Positions 27,667-37,528 of a stretch of 64,000 bases of DNA are shown piece by piece. Source of the stretch: Mycobacterium sp. D16R12. Its GTDB lineage: Bacteria > Actinomycetota > Actinomycetes > Mycobacteriales > Mycobacteriaceae. Under the pieces are notes generated by a model, which worked only from the letters and a program-made list of their open reading frames with translations, was not told where the DNA came from and ran no database searches. The stretch's first letter is position 1. Each line of letters opens with the position of its first letter. The translations under genes were made by a program, and so were the position numbers. Location of the stretch: assembly GCF_002013465.1 (NCBI RefSeq), contig NZ_MAFC01000021.1, positions 124,001 through 188,000 on the forward strand, given 5' to 3'.

Positions 27667-29103
27667 ATGCCGGACTCGGTACTCCAGAACTACATCGACG
27701 GCCAGTTTGTCGATTCTTTGTCCCTGAAATCCTCCGAGCCCATCGACCTGATCAGCCCGGTCGACGAATCGTTGGTGGGCCGCGCCCCGGTGTCCAATGC
27801 CGACGACGTGAATGCGGCGGTGGCCGCCGCCGAACGTGCCTTCATCTCCTGGGGTAAGTCCACACCGAGCGTCCGGCAGCAGGCGCTGCTCAAGCTCGCC
27901 GACGCCATTGAGGCGCATATCGACGAGATCGTCGAGGCCCAGTGCCGCAACACCGGGCAGCCGAAAGCAGTCATCGCCGCCGAGGAGGTGACCGTGAGCG
28001 CGGATCAGCTCCGGTTCTTCGCCGGTGCGGCACGACTCGTCGAGGGCAAATCGGCAGGCGAGTACATGGAGGGATTCACCTCCTACGTTCGGCGCGAGCC
28101 CATTGGCGTCGTCGGGCAGGTGACCCCGTGGAACTACCCGTTCATGATGGCGATCTGGAAGATCGGCCCCGCGCTGGCGGCCGGGAACACCATCGTCCTC
28201 AAGCCCAGCGACACCACGCCGGAAAGCACACTGGTGCTGGCCCGTTTGACGAAGGGCATCCTGCCCGACGGCGTCTTCAACGTCGTACTGGGCACCGCCA
28301 CCACCGGCTCTGAATTGGTGAGCCACCCTGCCATTGGCCTGGTGTCGATCACAGGGTCGGTGCGGGCCGGTATCGCCGTCGCCGCCTCGGCGGCCGAGCA
28401 GCTCAAGCGCAGCCACCTCGAACTCGGCGGCAAGGCACCGGTGGTGGTGTTCGGTGACGTCGATATCGACAAGGCGGCCATCGGAATTGCGCAAGCCGCC
28501 TTCTTCAACGCCGGCCAGGACTGCACGGCTGCCACCCGGGTGATCGTGCACCAGTCGATCCATGACGACTTCGTGAACGCCCTCAACTCGGCGGCGCAGA
28601 CGTTACGCCCGGGCCTGCCCGATGACCCCGACAGCTTCTACGGGCCGATGAACAACATCAATCACTTCACCGCGGTCACCAAGAAACTCGACAATCTACC
28701 CGCGCACGCGACGATCGTGACGGGCGGAAAGCGCTGGGGCGACAAGGGTTACTTCATCGAGCCCACTATCGTCACCGGGGTCCGGCAGGACGACTCGATA
28801 GTCCAAGAAGAGACCTTTGGGCCCATCTTGACGGTCCAATCCTTTGACGATGCGGAGGAGGCCGTCCGCCTGGCCAATGGAGTGCGCTACGCGCTGGCCT
28901 CCAGCGTGTGGACCAAGGACCACGAGACCGCCGAAAAATTCACTCGCGAACTCGATTTCGGTTGTGTATGGGTCAATTGTCATATCCCACTGGTCGCCGA
29001 GATGCCACACGGCGGGTTCAAATACTCCGGATACGGCAAGGACCTGTCGGCCTACGGTGTGGAGGACTACACCCGAATCAAGCATGTGATGAGCGCACAC
29101 TAG
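27667..29103 (+). CDS. Aldehyde dehydrogenase, probable gamma-aminobutyraldehyde dehydrogenase
   Basis: A 478-residue NAD(P)-dependent aldehyde dehydrogenase. Motifs are PWNYPFMMAIWKIGPAL, the catalytic Glu in LELGGKAP, the nucleophile Cys in NAGQDCTAATRV and EETFGPILTV. The sequence type and the neighbours, a copper amine oxidase two bases downstream plus GabT and GabD, favour oxidation of 4-aminobutanal from putrescine to GABA. A betaine-aldehyde-type activity cannot be excluded by sequence alone. First gene of a six-gene rightward run opposite the PucR regulator. Confidence 0.85.
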   Translation: MPDSVLQNYIDGQFVDSLSLKSSEPIDLISPVDESLVGRAPVSNADDVNAAVAAAERAFISWGKSTPSVRQQALLKLADAIEAHIDEIVEAQCRNTGQPKAVIAAEEVTVSADQLRFFAGAARLVEGKSAGEYMEGFTSYVRREPIGVVGQVTPWNYPFMMAIWKIGPALAAGNTIVLKPSDTTPESTLVLARLTKGILPDGVFNVVLGTATTGSELVSHPAIGLVSITGSVRAGIAVAASAAEQLKRSHLELGGKAPVVVFGDVDIDKAAIGIAQAAFFNAGQDCTAATRVIVHQSIHDDFVNALNSAAQTLRPGLPDDPDSFYGPMNNINHFTAVTKKLDNLPAHATIVTGGKRWGDKGYFIEPTIVTGVRQDDSIVQEETFGPILTVQSFDDAEEAVRLANGVRYALASSVWTKDHETAEKFTRELDFGCVWVNCHIPLVAEMPHGGFKYSGYGKDLSAYGVEDYTRIKHVMSAH

Positions 29104-29105
29104 AC

Positions 29106-31049
29106 ATGGCAGCCGACACGTTTCACCCTCTCGATCCCCTGACCGCGGACGAATTCACCGCGACAGCAAAACTTCTGGCGCAAACGCACGGCGTCGGGAA
29201 CGACTGGCGGTACACCTCCATCGAGCTGTCCGAGCCCTCGAAGGCCGAGATCGCCGCATTCGACAACACCGGCACGCGGCCCGAGCGGCGGGCACTCGCC
29301 ACGTGCCTGGACACCCAACGCAACGCCACCTACAAGGCGGTCGTCTCGCTGACCGCCGGTGAAGTGCAATCCTGGGATCACATTCCCGGAGTGCAACCCA
29401 ACTTCACGGTCGACGAGTGGGAAGAGGCCGATGCGGCTCTGAGGCGCCATCCGGAGGTCATCGCCGCCCTGGCCGCCCGCGGCATCACCGACATGGACCT
29501 GGCGTTCATGGATACCTGGACCTATGGCGATGCGGTCATGCCCGAGAAGTACAAGGGCAGACGCCTCGGATGGTCGGACACCTGGGTGCGCTCCACCGAA
29601 GGTGCCAATCCATATGCGGGCCCCGTCAACGGATTCCACTGCGTCATCGACATGAACAGCATGGAGCTGTTGGAGATCGAGGACACGTTCACCGTCCCGC
29701 GGCCCGAGATGATGGGCGAATACGTACCCCGGCACGTACCCGAACGCCTGCGCCGGCAGAGCACCCGGGAGTCGCTGCAACCACTGCATATCACCCAGCC
29801 CGACGGCACCTCCTTCACCATCGAAGGCAACAAACTCGAGTGGCAGAACTGGTCATTGCGGGTCGGCTTCAACTACCGCGAAGGCATGACACTGCACGCG
29901 GTGACCTACAACGACAACGGCCGAGTGCGATCGGTGGCCAACCGTATGTCCTTCGCCGAGATGATGGTGCCCTACCGCGACCACTGCGAAGATCACTACC
30001 GAAGAACAGCTTTCGATATCGGCGAGTGGGGCATCGGCTTCATGACTACCTCGCTGGAACTTGGTTGCGACTGTCTCGGTGAGATCCGCTACCTCGATGC
30101 CGTGCTGCACAACAGCAAGGGCGAGCCGTACACCATCAAGAACGCGATCTGCATTCACGAAGAGGACAATGCCGTCCTGTGGAAGCACGTCGATCACGAC
30201 CACGGCGCCGAGGTACGCCGGATGCGTCGACTCACGGTGTCCTTCCACGTCACCGTCGCCAACTACGAATACCTCACGTACTGGCGGTTCTATCAGGACG
30301 GGAATATCGAATGTGAGGTCCGCGCAACAGGAATCATGGTGGTGAGCAACTTCGCCGAGGGCGCCGCACACCCACACGGAACTCTGGTCGACAACCGGAC
30401 CTATGCGCCGTACCACCAACATTTCCTTGTCGCGCGACTGGACCTGGACATCGATGGCACCGAGAACACCGTGTACTCCACCGAAACCGAGATCGAGCCC
30501 GTCGGCCCCAACAACCCGTACGGACTGTCTCTACGGCAGCGCAACACCCCGTTGCGCACCGAGTCGGAAGGCAAGCAGGACTTCTGCTGGCAGACTCAGC
30601 GCGCCTGGAAGGTCGTCAACGACAACACCCGCAACGGCATCGGCACCGCACCGGCCTACAAGCTGGTACCCGGTGCCGCCATTCCGTCCATGTTCGATCC
30701 GTCCTCACCGGTGCTGGCACGCTGCCGCGCCATCGAACACACGCTCTGGGTTACCCCGAATTCCCCCGAGGAGCGCTGGCCCGCAGGAGAATTCGTTACG
30801 CAGAGCAAGGAAGACCATGGCCTGCCTGCCTGGACTGAGGGCAACCGCTCCATCGAAAACACCGACGTGGTGCTCTGGTACGTGTTCGGAATCCACCACA
30901 TCACCCGCCCCGAAGACTGGCCGATCATGCCCGTCGACACCGTGAACTTCTGGCTCAAACCGGTCGGGTTCTTCGACCGCAACCCCTCGCTCGACGTGGC
31001 ACCCACCCCGCCGAAGAGTTGTCACACATCCGGACACCAGGAGGCTTAG
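29106..31049 (+). CDS. Copper-containing primary amine oxidase
   Basis: A 647-residue quinoprotein that oxidises a primary amine to the aldehyde with release of ammonia and peroxide. The topaquinone precursor is the Tyr of VANYEYLTYW (NYE motif), and the catalytic base Asp is in RRTAFDIGEWGIGF. Copper-ligand histidines are expected in HQHFLVARLDLDIDG and the C-terminal GIHHITRPEDWPIMPVD. The usual N2/N3 domains precede these. There is no signal peptide, so it is likely cytosolic as in other actinobacteria. ATG 29106 is two bases after the dehydrogenase stop. Putrescine or a related amine is the inferred substrate. Confidence 0.93.
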   Translation: MAADTFHPLDPLTADEFTATAKLLAQTHGVGNDWRYTSIELSEPSKAEIAAFDNTGTRPERRALATCLDTQRNATYKAVVSLTAGEVQSWDHIPGVQPNFTVDEWEEADAALRRHPEVIAALAARGITDMDLAFMDTWTYGDAVMPEKYKGRRLGWSDTWVRSTEGANPYAGPVNGFHCVIDMNSMELLEIEDTFTVPRPEMMGEYVPRHVPERLRRQSTRESLQPLHITQPDGTSFTIEGNKLEWQNWSLRVGFNYREGMTLHAVTYNDNGRVRSVANRMSFAEMMVPYRDHCEDHYRRTAFDIGEWGIGFMTTSLELGCDCLGEIRYLDAVLHNSKGEPYTIKNAICIHEEDNAVLWKHVDHDHGAEVRRMRRLTVSFHVTVANYEYLTYWRFYQDGNIECEVRATGIMVVSNFAEGAAHPHGTLVDNRTYAPYHQHFLVARLDLDIDGTENTVYSTETEIEPVGPNNPYGLSLRQRNTPLRTESEGKQDFCWQTQRAWKVVNDNTRNGIGTAPAYKLVPGAAIPSMFDPSSPVLARCRAIEHTLWVTPNSPEERWPAGEFVTQSKEDHGLPAWTEGNRSIENTDVVLWYVFGIHHITRPEDWPIMPVDTVNFWLKPVGFFDRNPSLDVAPTPPKSCHTSGHQEA

Positions 31050-31051
31050 CC

Positions 31052-31942
31052 ATGAACACCGCCGCCAAGAGGATTGCCGTTGCATATCTGGCCACTCCGG
31101 GCGGCGATGACGCTCTAGCGGTGGGAGCACAGATCGCGCGCTCACTGGGTGCACACCTCGATCTGTGCATGGTGCTCCCCCAGGACCGCCCCATCCTGGC
31201 GCCGCTTCCCCAAAAGGAGCGCCAGGACATATTGTCCGAGAACGCCACGCACTGGCTGAAACATGCCGAGGCCACCATTCCCGACGACCTCACGGTCCAG
31301 ACCCATATCAGCTTCCACGAGTCGATTGCCGAGGGGCTCATCGCGCAGTGCGAGGCCCTGGGAGTCGAGGCCGTCGTGGTGGGTGGTTCCGGCGGCGGCC
31401 TGGTCGGCAGCCTGTCGCTGGGATCGGTGGTCAATGAGCTCGTGCACTCATCGCCGATACCGCTGGTGATCTCGCCGCGTGGCGCGCGCTATCAGAAAAA
31501 CCTCCGCGTCCGCGAAGTCACCTGCGCCATGGGAACCCGGCAAGGCGCGCGGGTACTGCTGGACACAGCGCTGCGAGCCTGCCAGCGCGCCGGCACACCG
31601 CTGCGCCTGGTCTCGTTGGTGTCGTTCGACCCGATCCCCGGGGGTGATGACGATCAGTCGGCGCGAGAACGCGCCACCATTCATGCACAACAGTCCCTTG
31701 AGACCGCCAAAATGGTTCTCCCACAAAAATTCCCGGTCACGTCAGTCGTCGCCGAGGGGCCCACCGTCGAGGCCGCCGTGAACAAGCTCGACTGGCACGA
31801 GGGCGACATCATCATGGTCGGTTCAAGCCGTCTGGCGCAGCCACGACGGCTCTTCCTCGGCTCGACGGCCGCCAAGATGCTCCGCGTGCTGCAGGTCCCA
31901 ATGGTCGTCATTCCTAAAGAAGAAGGGGGCGATAGTGACTGA
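31052..31942 (+). CDS. Universal stress protein, tandem-domain type
   Basis: A 296-residue protein made of two UspA-like domains. The first (residues 1 to about 145) ends VVVGGSGGGLVGSLSLGSVVNELVHSSPIPLVI and the second ends IIMVGSSRLAQPRRLFLGSTAAKMLRVLQVPMVVIP, each with the G-rich ATP-binding region of the family. CAGGAGG precedes ATG 31052. It lies between the amine oxidase and the permease and overlaps the permease start by eight bases. USP domains fused or linked to APC permeases occur elsewhere, so a regulatory or trafficking role for this uptake system is plausible. Confidence 0.88.
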   Translation: MNTAAKRIAVAYLATPGGDDALAVGAQIARSLGAHLDLCMVLPQDRPILAPLPQKERQDILSENATHWLKHAEATIPDDLTVQTHISFHESIAEGLIAQCEALGVEAVVVGGSGGGLVGSLSLGSVVNELVHSSPIPLVISPRGARYQKNLRVREVTCAMGTRQGARVLLDTALRACQRAGTPLRLVSLVSFDPIPGGDDDQSARERATIHAQQSLETAKMVLPQKFPVTSVVAEGPTVEAAVNKLDWHEGDIIMVGSSRLAQPRRLFLGSTAAKMLRVLQVPMVVIPKEEGGDSD

Positions 31943-33476
31943 GGACGTCGCTCACGCCGAGCCGGAGCATGCCGAGCGGTCCGCGGGACTTGTCTCAAAG
32001 GGCTTGGCAACCGGACGTATCGGCACCTTTACCGGCGCCATCCTCGGCATCTCCACGGTGGCACCGGGATACACCCTCACGGCCAGCATCGGCCTGATCG
32101 TGGCCGCGGTCGGCCTCAAGATGCCGGCCATCCTGATCGCGGGTTTCATCCCGATGTTCCTCACCGCGTACGCCTACCGCGAGCTCAATTCGCGCGCACC
32201 CGACTGCGGCGCCTCCTTCACCTGGTCCACCAAGGCATTCGGCCCGTACATCGGGTGGATGTGCGGCTGGGGCATGGTGATCGCCACCATCATCGTCTTG
32301 TCCAACCTGGCATCCATCGGTGTGCAATACGGGTATCAGTTTCTCGGCGCCATCTTCCACAATCAGACCCTCGGCGAGCTCGCGGACAACAAGGCCGTCA
32401 ACATCATCTCGACCGTCGCGCTGCTGGCCATCGCCACCTACATCTCCAGCCGGGGCATCACCACGAGCGAAAAGGTGCAGTACGTACTCGTCGGGTTCCA
32501 GATGATCGTGCTGGTGATCTTCGCCGTCGTCGCCATCACGAAGGCACCCGGCGCGGCCGGGCATCTGGACTTCGATCTGGACTGGTTCAACCCGCTGACG
32601 GGACTAACCCTGAGCGCCTTTGTCATTGGTCTCGTCGGCTCGATCTTCGCGTTCTGGGGTTGGGATACCTGCCTGACACTCGGCGAGGAATGTAAGGACC
32701 CGACAAAGGTGCCCGGCCGAGCCGGCCTGCTGTGCGTACTGTCGATCTTGCTGACCTACCTACTGGTGGCCGTCGCGGTGATGATGTTCGCCGGTGTCGG
32801 CGACACCGATCTGGGCCTGGCCAATGAGGAGAACAAGGACAATGTCTTTGGCGCCCTTGCCAACCCGGTGCTGGGTAGCTGGTTCGGACCGCTACTGCTG
32901 TTGGCAATATTCGCCTCCGCGGTAGCGAGCCTGCAGACCACCTCCCTGCCTGCGGCCCGCACCATGCTCGCCATGGGAACCTATGGCGCCTTTCCGAAAC
33001 GGTTCGCGAGCGTCAGCCCGCGATTCCTGACGCCAACCTTCAGCACGGTGGTGGCCGGTGCGATTACCGCCGTCTTCTATACGGTTGTCAGCCTGCTCTC
33101 CGACCGTACCCTGCTGGATACCATTGCCGCACTTGGCATCATGATCTGCTGGTACTACGGGATCACCGCCTTCGCCTGCGTGTGGTACTTCCGCGCGGAG
33201 CTGTTCCAGAATGCCCACAACGTGGTGTACAAGTTTCTCTTTCCGCTCCTGGGCGGGCTCATGCTGGCGGCCGTGTTCGTCATCTCCGTGCGCGAAAGCA
33301 TGGATCCGGAGAAGACGGGCAGCGGTGCCTCGATCGGCGGCATCGGCCTGGTGTTCTATCTGGGCTTCGGAGTCCTGGCCGTCGGCGCGGTACTCATGGT
33401 GATCATGCGCTTCAAGAGCCCGGACTTCTTCCTCGGGCGCACCCTGACTCGCGACACCGCACCGCTCGTGGAGTAG
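31935..33476 (+). CDS. APC-family amino acid/polyamine permease
   Basis: A 513-residue transporter with about 12 membrane segments. The N-terminal signature GTFTGAILGISTVAPGYTLTASIG (TM1) and the TM6 region FIFAFWGWDTCLTLGEECKDP-like stretch (about residues 235-255) are typical of the APC superfamily. GTG 31935 lies inside the stress-protein gene. Position between amine oxidase and gabT implies import of putrescine, GABA or a related amine for this pathway. Confidence 0.88.
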   Translation: MTEDVAHAEPEHAERSAGLVSKGLATGRIGTFTGAILGISTVAPGYTLTASIGLIVAAVGLKMPAILIAGFIPMFLTAYAYRELNSRAPDCGASFTWSTKAFGPYIGWMCGWGMVIATIIVLSNLASIGVQYGYQFLGAIFHNQTLGELADNKAVNIISTVALLAIATYISSRGITTSEKVQYVLVGFQMIVLVIFAVVAITKAPGAAGHLDFDLDWFNPLTGLTLSAFVIGLVGSIFAFWGWDTCLTLGEECKDPTKVPGRAGLLCVLSILLTYLLVAVAVMMFAGVGDTDLGLANEENKDNVFGALANPVLGSWFGPLLLLAIFASAVASLQTTSLPAARTMLAMGTYGAFPKRFASVSPRFLTPTFSTVVAGAITAVFYTVVSLLSDRTLLDTIAALGIMICWYYGITAFACVWYFRAELFQNAHNVVYKFLFPLLGGLMLAAVFVISVRESMDPEKTGSGASIGGIGLVFYLGFGVLAVGAVLMVIMRFKSPDFFLGRTLTRDTAPLVE

Positions 33477-33666
33477 CAGCCATGTGCTCGACACTCCGGT
33501 TTTCGATGCAAACCCCAAGAGGAACGCGCAGAACACGGCGTGTCGACACAGAGGGGGAGGTGCGCCAGAACGGCGTATCCGCGAGCCTTCGGTGGACAAA
33601 CCGTCCATTCCCAGAAACACACCACAGCGGCAGACTGACATCGCCGGATCGACGACAGGAAGCGCC

Positions 33667-35013
33667 ATGACCGACATCGCCTACCGCCTCGCCCAGAAGC
33701 GGAACATCGTGACGCCCCTGCCCGGGCCCCGCTCTAGCGCCCTGGCCGAGCGCCGCCGCGCCGCGGTAGCCGCGGGCGTCGGTTCCACCGCACCGGTCTA
33801 CGCCGTCGACGCCGACGGCGGGGTGATCGTCGACGCCGACGGCAACTCCTTCATCGACCTCGGAGCAGGTATCGCGGTCACCACCGTCGGTGCCTCACAT
33901 CCCGCGGTTGCGGCGGCCATCGCCGACCAGGCAGCCCATTTCACCCATACCTGTTTCATGGTGACGCCTTACGAGGGGTACGTGCAGGTTGCCGAGCTCC
34001 TCAACGCCCTGACTCCCGGCGATCACGAGAAGCGCACCGCACTGTTCAACTCCGGCGCCGAGGCGGTGGAAAACGCCATCAAGGTCTCGCGGCTTGCCAC
34101 CGGCCGCCCGGCCGTCGTCGCCTTCGACAACGCCTATCACGGCCGCACCAACCTGACGATGGCACTGACCGCCAAGTCGATGCCCTACAAGTCGCAGTTC
34201 GGGCCCTTCGCGCCCGAGGTCTACCGGATGCCGGCCTCCTACCCCTTGCGTGACGAGCCGGGCCTGTCCGGCGAGGAAGCCGCACGGCGCGCCATCTCCC
34301 GCATCGAAACCCAGATCGGTGCGCAATCGCTGGCCGCGATCATCATCGAGCCGATCCAGGGTGAGGGCGGATTCATCGTGCCTGCACCCGGATTCCTGTC
34401 CACGCTGACAGCCTGGGCCCGAGACAACGGCGTCGTCTTCATCGCCGACGAGGTGCAGACCGGCTTCGCACGCACGGGTGCCTGGTTCGCCTCCGAGTAC
34501 GACGGCATCGTCCCCGACATCATCACCATGGCCAAGGGCATCGCCGGGGGCATGCCGCTGTCCGCCGTCACCGGACGCGCCGACCTCATGGACGCGGTGT
34601 ACACCGGCGGCCTGGGCGGAACCTACGGCGGCAACCCCGTGACCTGTGCGGCCGCCATCGCCGCACTGGGCGTTATGCGTGAGCTCGACCTACCGGCCCG
34701 GGCCCGGGCCATCGAAGCCTCGGTGGTGTCGCGCCTGAGCGCCCTTGCCGAGGAGGTCGACGTCATCGGCGAGGTACGTGGCCGCGGCGCCATGCTGGCC
34801 ATCGAGATCGTCAAACCCGGCACTCTCGAACCCGATGCGGCCCTCACCAAAGCCATTGCGGCCGAGGCGCTCTCCCAAGGCGTTCTGATCCTCACCTGCG
34901 GAACCTTCGGCAACGTGATCCGCTTGCTGCCCCCGCTGGTCATCGGGGACGATCTCTTGGACGAGGGCATCACCGTCCTCACCGACATCATTCGCGAGAA
35001 GGCGAGCCGCTAG
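33667..35013 (+). CDS. gabT: 4-aminobutyrate aminotransferase
   Basis: A 448-residue class-III PLP aminotransferase that transfers the amino group of GABA to 2-oxoglutarate and yields succinate semialdehyde. Motifs are FNSGAEAVENAIKVSRLATG, FDNAYHGRTNLTMALTAK, IIEPIQGEGGFIVP, FIADEVQTGFARTG and the PLP lysine in ITMAKGIAGGMPL. ATG 33667 with GGAAG upstream gives the family-typical start; an in-frame ATG at 33484 would add 61 low-complexity residues across the 190-base gap after the permease, which shows no other gene. The stop overlaps the gabD GTG (TAGTG). Confidence 0.95.
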   Translation: MTDIAYRLAQKRNIVTPLPGPRSSALAERRRAAVAAGVGSTAPVYAVDADGGVIVDADGNSFIDLGAGIAVTTVGASHPAVAAAIADQAAHFTHTCFMVTPYEGYVQVAELLNALTPGDHEKRTALFNSGAEAVENAIKVSRLATGRPAVVAFDNAYHGRTNLTMALTAKSMPYKSQFGPFAPEVYRMPASYPLRDEPGLSGEEAARRAISRIETQIGAQSLAAIIIEPIQGEGGFIVPAPGFLSTLTAWARDNGVVFIADEVQTGFARTGAWFASEYDGIVPDIITMAKGIAGGMPLSAVTGRADLMDAVYTGGLGGTYGGNPVTCAAAIAALGVMRELDLPARARAIEASVVSRLSALAEEVDVIGEVRGRGAMLAIEIVKPGTLEPDAALTKAIAAEALSQGVLILTCGTFGNVIRLLPPLVIGDDLLDEGITVLTDIIREKASR

Positions 35014-36467
35014 TGACCGATCACTCCGCCCTGATCGATGCCATCCCGACCGATCTGTGGATCGGCGGCAAGCAGGTCCCGTCCTCGACCGGCGCCCGCT
35101 TCCCCGTGCACAACCCGGCCACGGGTGCCGTGCTGACCACCGTGGCCGACGCCTCGGCGGCCGACGGTGCCACCGCGCTCGATGAGGCGGTGGCTGTGCA
35201 GCAGTCCTGGGCGGCGACGCCGCCCCGTGAACGAGCCGAAATCCTGCGGCGAGCCTGGGAATTGGTGATAGCGCGGCGTGATGATTTCGCGCTGGCCATG
35301 ACGCTGGAAATGGGTAAGCCGCTGGCCGAGAGCCAGGGCGAGGTCGCCTACGGCGGAGAGTTTCTGCGCTGGTTCTCCGAGGAGGCGGTGCGCATCAACG
35401 GCAGGTACACCTCGTCGCCGACGGGCAGCGGCCGAATCCTGGTGACCAAGCAACCCATCGGCCCGGCGCTGGCCATCACCCCCTGGAACTTCCCGCTGGC
35501 CATGGGCACCCGCAAGATCGGCCCGGCATTCGCCGCCGGATGCACCATGATCGTCAAACCCGCCGCCGAGACACCGCTCACCATGCTGTTGCTGGGCCAG
35601 GTATTCGCCGATGCGGGACTGCCTCCGGGCGTGCTGTCGATCCTTCCCACCACGAGTGCCTCGGGCCTCACTGGCCCGTTGATCGATGATCCGAGGCTGC
35701 GCAAGCTGACCTTCACCGGCTCCACCGGCGTCGGGAAGGTACTGCTATCGCAGTGCGCCACAAGGGTATTGCGCTCCTCGATGGAGCTGGGTGGCAACGC
35801 ACCGTTCGTGGTGTTCGACGACGCCGACGTCGACGCCGCAGTCGACGGCGCGATGGCGGCCAAGATGCGCAACATCGGCGAGGCATGTACCGCGGCCAAC
35901 CGCTTTCACGTCGACAACGCGGTACGCGCCGAGTTCACCGAGAAGCTCACCGCCCGCATGGGTGCGCTCACCATCGGCCCCGGCGACGAAGACGGCGTGC
36001 AGGTGGGTCCGCTCATCACCGCCAAACAGCGCGCCTCGGTCGATGAGTTGGTGCAGGACGCGGTCGGCAAGGGCGCCGTCATCACCACCGGTGGCGCCAT
36101 CGCCGACGGAGAAGGCTACTTCTATCCGCCGACCGTGCTCACCGATGTGCCTGCCAACGCGAGAATTCTCCGCGAAGAGGTATTCGGCCCTGTCGCCGCA
36201 ATCTCCGGGTTCGACGGCGAGGACGCGGGCGTCGCAGCCGCCAACGACACCGAATACGGGCTCGCCGCATACGTATATACCGCCAACCTGGATCGTGCGT
36301 TACGCGTTTCGGAGTCCGTCGAGTCGGGGATGATCGGCATCAACCGCGGCGTGATCTCCGATGTGGCCGCACCGTTCGGCGGGATCAAGGAATCAGGCAT
36401 CGGACGCGAAGCCGGCAGCGAGGGCATCGAGGAATACCTCGAAACGAAATACATAGCGCTGCCCTAG
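35013..36467 (+). CDS. gabD: Succinate-semialdehyde dehydrogenase
   Basis: A 484-residue aldehyde dehydrogenase of the GabD class that oxidises succinate semialdehyde to succinate for the TCA cycle. ITPWNFPLAMGTRKIGPAFAAGCT, the Glu in MELGGNAPFVVFDDAD, the nucleophile Cys in NIGEACTAANRF and EEVFGPVAAI are present. GTG 35013 overlaps the gabT stop by one base, so expression is coupled. It closes the putrescine-GABA-succinate route. A 15-base gap separates it from the convergent dioxygenase. Confidence 0.93.
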   Translation: MTDHSALIDAIPTDLWIGGKQVPSSTGARFPVHNPATGAVLTTVADASAADGATALDEAVAVQQSWAATPPRERAEILRRAWELVIARRDDFALAMTLEMGKPLAESQGEVAYGGEFLRWFSEEAVRINGRYTSSPTGSGRILVTKQPIGPALAITPWNFPLAMGTRKIGPAFAAGCTMIVKPAAETPLTMLLLGQVFADAGLPPGVLSILPTTSASGLTGPLIDDPRLRKLTFTGSTGVGKVLLSQCATRVLRSSMELGGNAPFVVFDDADVDAAVDGAMAAKMRNIGEACTAANRFHVDNAVRAEFTEKLTARMGALTIGPGDEDGVQVGPLITAKQRASVDELVQDAVGKGAVITTGGAIADGEGYFYPPTVLTDVPANARILREEVFGPVAAISGFDGEDAGVAAANDTEYGLAAYVYTANLDRALRVSESVESGMIGINRGVISDVAAPFGGIKESGIGREAGSEGIEEYLETKYIALP

Positions 36468-36482
36468 AGTCGCGGTTACTGA

Positions 36483-37433
36483 TCAGGCTGCGAACAACTG
36501 CAGTCGCCGTGGCTCCTCGATACCCGAGTAGTGGCTGGCATCGCCGCTGAGGATCTGACTTCGCCTGCCATAGACGTCGACCGGCACATCCCCTGCCAAC
36601 GTGACGCGATGGAGCTCGCGCTGTTGTTGTCCGAAGTCGGCGATTCCGTAATGCTGGGTGGCCCTGTTGTCCCAGATGGCCACGTCACCCAGCCGCCAGT
36701 TCCATCGGAAGGTGTTCTCCAGCTTCGTGATACGCGACTGCAGCAGCTGGAAGAGCGCCGCGAATTCAGCGCCGTTCAGGTCTGGGAAACTCTTGACAAA
36801 CTGCCCGAGCAGCAGGCTGCGCTCACCGGTCTCCGGGTGCACCCGGACCACCGGATGCAAAGTTTCGTAGAGAGAGCTGGTGAACTCGCTGTAGTACGCG
36901 GCGCGACGCTCGGCGCTCACCCCGCCCGATGCGCCGGCGCCCACGTAGTCGTACAGGTTTGTGTGCGTCGCCCACAGGTCGTCGGCAAGCGCACGCAACG
37001 GTGTCGGCAGCTGTTCGTACGCGGCGACCGTCGAAGCCCACGTGGTGGCGCCACCGTAGGACGGCAACGTCACCGGACGCAGGACCGACGCCTTCGGGAT
37101 GCGGTCGACAAAGGTGACGTCGGTGTGCCAACCGTTGGCCGCGCCTTCCAGGTTCAGCAGCTCGCTGCCGTGGGAGGTCACCGTGGGGTGCGGCAGCGTC
37201 GGCTCCCCGAGCAGACCGGCGAACGCATACTGCCCCGCGTCATCCAGATGATGCTGCCCGGTGAACACCAACACCTTGTTGACCGCCAACGCGAGGCGGA
37301 TTGCCTCGGCGCGTTCGGCCGGTACATCGGCGCCCAGCTGCACACCGTCGACCCGGGCGCCGATGTGTTCGCCCAGCTTTTCGACGGTGATTCCGGCGTC
37401 ACGATAGATACGTCGTGTGTGGTCGTCACTCAT
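36483..37433 (-). CDS. TauD/TfdA-family 2-oxoglutarate-dependent dioxygenase
   Basis: A 316-residue non-haem iron enzyme. Iron ligands are the His and Asp of GWHTDVTF and the distal His in [12 protein letters not shown]; the Arg of [10 protein letters not shown] would bind 2-oxoglutarate. The closest textbook relatives are taurine and alkyl-sulfate dioxygenases, but the substrate cannot be told. ATG 37433 is chosen; a 111-residue upstream extension is Arg/Pro-rich and antisense to the Nudix gene. A link to organosulfur use would fit the sulfate genes elsewhere in the window, but they are 26 kb away. Confidence 0.9.
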   Translation of the reverse strand: MSDDHTRRIYRDAGITVEKLGEHIGARVDGVQLGADVPAERAEAIRLALAVNKVLVFTGQHHLDDAGQYAFAGLLGEPTLPHPTVTSHGSELLNLEGAANGWHTDVTFVDRIPKASVLRPVTLPSYGGATTWASTVAAYEQLPTPLRALADDLWATHTNLYDYVGAGASGGVSAERRAAYYSEFTSSLYETLHPVVRVHPETGERSLLLGQFVKSFPDLNGAEFAALFQLLQSRITKLENTFRWNWRLGDVAIWDNRATQHYGIADFGQQQRELHRVTLAGDVPVDVYGRRSQILSGDASHYSGIEEPRRLQLFAA

Positions 37434-37528
37434 TCCCGCATCACAACAACCCCGAGGCGGTAAGCCCAGGTATAGAGCCAAGTCGATTCGAAAGCGGCGC
37501 CGTAAGCGACGGCAGATATGGTCGAGCG

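Noticed and set aside
33484..33666. N-terminal extension of gabT by 61 residues
   Set aside because: The extension is low in complexity and Arg-rich, and ATG 33667 has a good ribosome site and gives the normal family start.
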